A program made the translations under genes and the position numbers. Positions 6,303 to 8,272 of a stretch of 8,272 nt of DNA are shown piece by piece. This DNA is from Pseudomonadota bacterium (lineage in GTDB: Bacteria > Pseudomonadota > Gammaproteobacteria > Acidiferrobacterales > Acidiferrobacteraceae), in contig JAJYPQ010000149.1 in the NCBI GenBank assembly GCA_021795255.1, positions 1 through 8,272 on the forward strand, given 5' to 3'. Each line of letters begins with the position of its first letter. Position 1 is the first letter of the stretch. The notes beneath the pieces are model-generated. The model had not been told where the DNA came from. It did no database searches and was given only the letters and a program-made list of their open reading frames with translations.

Positions 6303-6318
6303 TAAGCCCCGCGGCTTA
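6303..6318. repeat. Hairpin between convergent mobA and moeA
   Basis: TAAGCC (6303-6308) and GGCTTA (6313-6318) form a perfect 6-bp stem on a CCGC loop, about 30 bases after mobA and 23 bases after moeA. There is no T-tract on either strand, so a terminator role is only suggested by position. Confidence 0.35.
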
Positions 6319-6340
6319 CGCTGCGCCCGAGAGCAACATC

Positions 6341-7573
6341 CTAGGGCAGCAGTCCCTCGAACGGCAAAAAGAGGATGCGGTCGCCTAAGGTAACGGTGGT
6401 GCCGGCCGGCAGATCGACGAGTCCGTCCGCCCACGTGACCGACGACAGGACCCCGGAGCTCTGTTGGGCGTAGCTGCTGGCTTCGAGCTCGAAGTCGGCG
6501 CGCACCGTGAGGCGCACGCGCAGGAACTCGCGGCGCTTATCCCCCTTGGTGCGTGTAAAGCCGGCATAAACCGGAAACCGTAGAGGCGGTCGCGGCGCCT
6601 CGCCCTCGAGCGCCATCACAAAGGGGCGCACAAAGAGTAGGAAGGTGACAAAGCTCGAAACCGGGTTTCCGGGTAGGCCGAGAAAATACGCCCCGCCAAT
6701 ATGCCCGAAGGCCAGCGGTTTCCCCGGCTTTATCGCGACTCGCCACAGGTCCAGGGCGCCTTCCTTTTCCAGGGCGGTCTTGACGTGATCCTCTTCGCCC
6801 ACCGAGACCCCGCCGGTCGTGACGATAAGGTCGGCCCGCTCCGCGGCGTGGCGCAAGGCCGCTCGGGTGGTCTCGAGATCGTCCCTGATGGGTCCCAGGC
6901 TCTCGACCTCGCAACCCATGCGCCGCAGCAGGGATTTTAACATCGGCCGGTTGCTATCGTAGATCTGCCCGCCGCGTAAAGGTTCGCCGCCTGCCTCGCG
7001 CAACTCGTCACCTGTGGATAACAAGACCACGCGCGGGCGTCGGTAGACGCGAACCTCGCCAAAGCCGCAGGAGGCTGCAAGGCCAATCGCTTGGGGGGTC
7101 AGGCGTCGGCCCTTTTCCAGGATCATGTCGCCTGCGCGGATATCCTCACCGGCTCGGCGAATATGGGCCCCGATCGTCCACTGGGGCGGCACGATCAAGG
7201 TGTCCCCGCGGGTCTTACAGTCCTCCTGGATCACGACCGTATCGGCGCCCAAAGGAAGCGGGGCGCCCGTGAAGATGCGACAGGCCGTCCCCATAGGTAA
7301 AGTGCTCGGCGTGTCGCCTGCCGCTACCCGCAAACCGATGGGGAGCTCGCGAGTTCCGGGTGCCAGGTCGCGGGCACAGAAGGCGTAACCATCCATGGCG
7401 CTATTATCAAATCCTGGAACATTGATGCGTGCCCGCAGCGCTTCGGCCAAAACCCGATGGGAGCCCTCTGCCAGCGGCAGTCGTTCTTCTTCTGTGATGG
7501 CTGAGAGACCTGTCAGTAGGCGCGCCCAGGTCTCCTCCAGGGATAGGAGTGGTGCAGGGGGGTGGTCCGTCAT
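6341..7573 (-). CDS. moeA: Molybdopterin molybdenumtransferase MoeA
   Basis: MoeA inserts molybdate into adenylylated molybdopterin to give active Mo cofactor in the cytosol. At 410 residues it is the length of E. coli MoeA (411). Motifs in order: DNSAMDGYA (56-64) at the start of the conserved core, RRAGEDIRAGD (139-149), STGDEL (186-191) opening the MogA-like domain, GQIYDSN (202-208), the molybdopterin-binding TTGGVSVGEEDHVK (252-265), IKPGKPLAFG (281-290) and GLPGNPVSS (299-307), then the beta-rich C-terminal domain IV to the end. The ATG overlaps the moaB stop by one base (TAATG) and has AGGGAA 8 bases upstream (7582-7587), inside the end of moaB. This is a coupled moaB-moeA operon. No residue loss is evident. 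Confidence 0.96.
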   Translation of the reverse strand: MTDHPPAPLLSLEETWARLLTGLSAITEEERLPLAEGSHRVLAEALRARINVPGFDNSAMDGYAFCARDLAPGTRELPIGLRVAAGDTPSTLPMGTACRIFTGAPLPLGADTVVIQEDCKTRGDTLIVPPQWTIGAHIRRAGEDIRAGDMILEKGRRLTPQAIGLAASCGFGEVRVYRRPRVVLLSTGDELREAGGEPLRGGQIYDSNRPMLKSLLRRMGCEVESLGPIRDDLETTRAALRHAAERADLIVTTGGVSVGEEDHVKTALEKEGALDLWRVAIKPGKPLAFGHIGGAYFLGLPGNPVSSFVTFLLFVRPFVMALEGEAPRPPLRFPVYAGFTRTKGDKRREFLRVRLTVRADFELEASSYAQQSSGVLSSVTWADGLVDLPAGTTVTLGDRILFLPFEGLLP

Positions 7574-8085
7574 TAAGCGGGTTCCCTAAAGCGCGGCAGA
7601 AGCTCGACCAAATTACAGGGCCGTTGGCGTTTATCGAGTTGCGGTTCGATGATCTTCCAGGCGGTGTGGCAAGCCCCGGTCGAACCGGGTACGCAGAAGA
7701 TGACAGTCCCGTTAGCGAGACCCGCCAAGGCCCGGGACTGCAGGGTCGATGTGCCGATTTCGTCATAGGAGACGGACCGAAAAAGCTCGCCGAAGCCCTC
7801 TATTTCCTTATCGAACAAGGGCTTTAGGGCCTCAGGCGTCGAATCGCGGCCCGTGAGCCCCGTGCCCCCGGTCGTGATCACAACCTGGATCTTTGGGTCG
7901 GCAATCCAGCGCGAAACGATGGCCCGCAGACCGTAGCGATCATCGCGCACGAGGGCCCGCTCACCCAATACATGCCCGGCCGCGGTGAGATGCTCTAGCA
8001 GGGCTTGTCCGGACGTGTCGTTCTCCTGGGTTCTGGTATCGGAGATCGTGAGTATGGCGATCGTGAGCGGTAAAAAGTCCGTCAT
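7573..8085 (-). CDS. moaB: Molybdenum cofactor biosynthesis protein B (MoaB)
   Basis: Cytosolic MoaB/MogA-fold protein of 170 residues, the same length as E. coli MoaB. The family adenylylates molybdopterin (MogA activity) in many bacteria, while E. coli MoaB itself is thought not to be the main enzyme. Visible motifs: AILTISDTR (10-18), DTSGQ (23-27), the molybdopterin-binding TTGGTGLTGRD (71-81), FDKEIEGFGELFR (91-103), GTSTLQSRALAGL (111-123), PGSTGACHTAW (133-143) and PCNLVELLPR (156-165). The long C-terminal half is of MoaB rather than MogA type. With no mogA visible it may supply the adenylylation step for MoeA next door. The ATG at 8085 has only a weak ribosome site (AGGAT, 11 bases off). 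A poor promoter match, TTGCGC-17-TAAGTT (8215-8187), lies upstream. Confidence 0.95.
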   Translation of the reverse strand: MTDFLPLTIAILTISDTRTQENDTSGQALLEHLTAAGHVLGERALVRDDRYGLRAIVSRWIADPKIQVVITTGGTGLTGRDSTPEALKPLFDKEIEGFGELFRSVSYDEIGTSTLQSRALAGLANGTVIFCVPGSTGACHTAWKIIEPQLDKRQRPCNLVELLPRFREPA

Positions 8086-8236
8086 GGCTTGTGGGGATCC
8101 TGAAAGATTGCGTAGCGATCGGTGCGAGCGTTTGGCCTAGCGGTCGCGCCCGCAGCGCCTCTCTCCCGGCGCCGGCACTGTCTGGCAACTTACACAAGCG
8201 GCGCATAGCGCGCAAGCTTTGGCGAGGCCTTAAGCA
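8086..8236. other. Region upstream of moaB, no gene seen
   Basis: No coding frame with good start or composition. It probably holds the moaB-moeA promoter and leader, but only weak promoter hexamers are visible, and neither a Moco-riboswitch fold nor a ModE-type site could be identified by eye. Confidence 0.4.
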
Positions 8237-8238
8237 TT

Positions 8239-8265
8239 GGGGCGCGCCAAGACCGGGCGCGCCCC
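8239..8265. repeat. Strong GC hairpin at the right edge
   Basis: GGGGCGCGCC (8239-8248) and GGCGCGCCCC (8256-8265) form a perfect 10-bp stem with a 7-base loop. Each arm contains the palindrome GGCGCGCC. No T-tract is visible on the - strand side and the + strand side is cut by the window end, so it may be a terminator or a protein-binding element. Confidence 0.6.
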
Positions 8266-8272
8266 GCGTCTT

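Overview
The window looks like proteobacterial chromosome. GC is moderately high (about 60% by eye), genes are tightly packed with short overlaps, terminators are GC-rich stems with T-tracts, and the GlnK, AmtB2, MoaB, MoeA and MobA sequences are of proteobacterial type. A gammaproteobacterium is likely. An acidophilic or sulfur-oxidising chemolithotroph would fit the lone c-type cytochrome and the rhodanese, but that placement is a guess and no marker gene fixes it.

Left half (1-4205, all + strand): ammonium uptake and nitrogen sensing, built as two glnK-amtB units in tandem. The first unit has the 3' end of a PII gene (1-116, cut by the window edge), a candidate sigma-54 promoter, an Amt channel of the plant AMT2-like type (190-1497) and a strong terminator. 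A spacer follows with a sigma-70-like promoter, a hairpin leader and a previously unlisted small membrane-protein ORF (1635-1796). The second unit is a complete GlnK (1989-2327), a conventional AmtB with a signal peptide (2327-3742), and a translationally overlapping ORF for an exported Pro- and Arg-rich protein of unknown function (3735-4205). The visible parts of the two PII genes are identical over 111 bp, while the two Amt channels are clearly divergent. This points to recent duplication or gene conversion of glnK, or to an assembly edge placed in a repeat.

Middle (4206-5365): a stand-alone periplasmic class I cytochrome c (4320-4679) with its own terminator, then a convergent single-domain rhodanese (4946-5365, - strand).

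Right half (5366-8272): molybdenum cofactor maturation. mobA (+ strand, GTG start at 5703) converges on a moaB-moeA operon (- strand, TAATG junction). MoaB and MoeA handle the molybdopterin and molybdate-insertion side of the pathway, and MobA adds GMP to make the bis-MGD form used by DMSO-reductase-family enzymes such as assimilatory and respiratory nitrate reductases and formate dehydrogenases. A Moco-dependent nitrate reductase would link this half to the ammonium half, but no such enzyme is in the window. A TTGG-N6-CCAA dyad with a GC-only core lies upstream of both the rhodanese and moaB.

Nothing here is clearly a new defence or mobile system. The points most worth checking are the glnK repeat paired with two unlike Amt channels, the small membrane ORF with its hairpin leader, and the exported Arg-rich protein coupled to amtB2.
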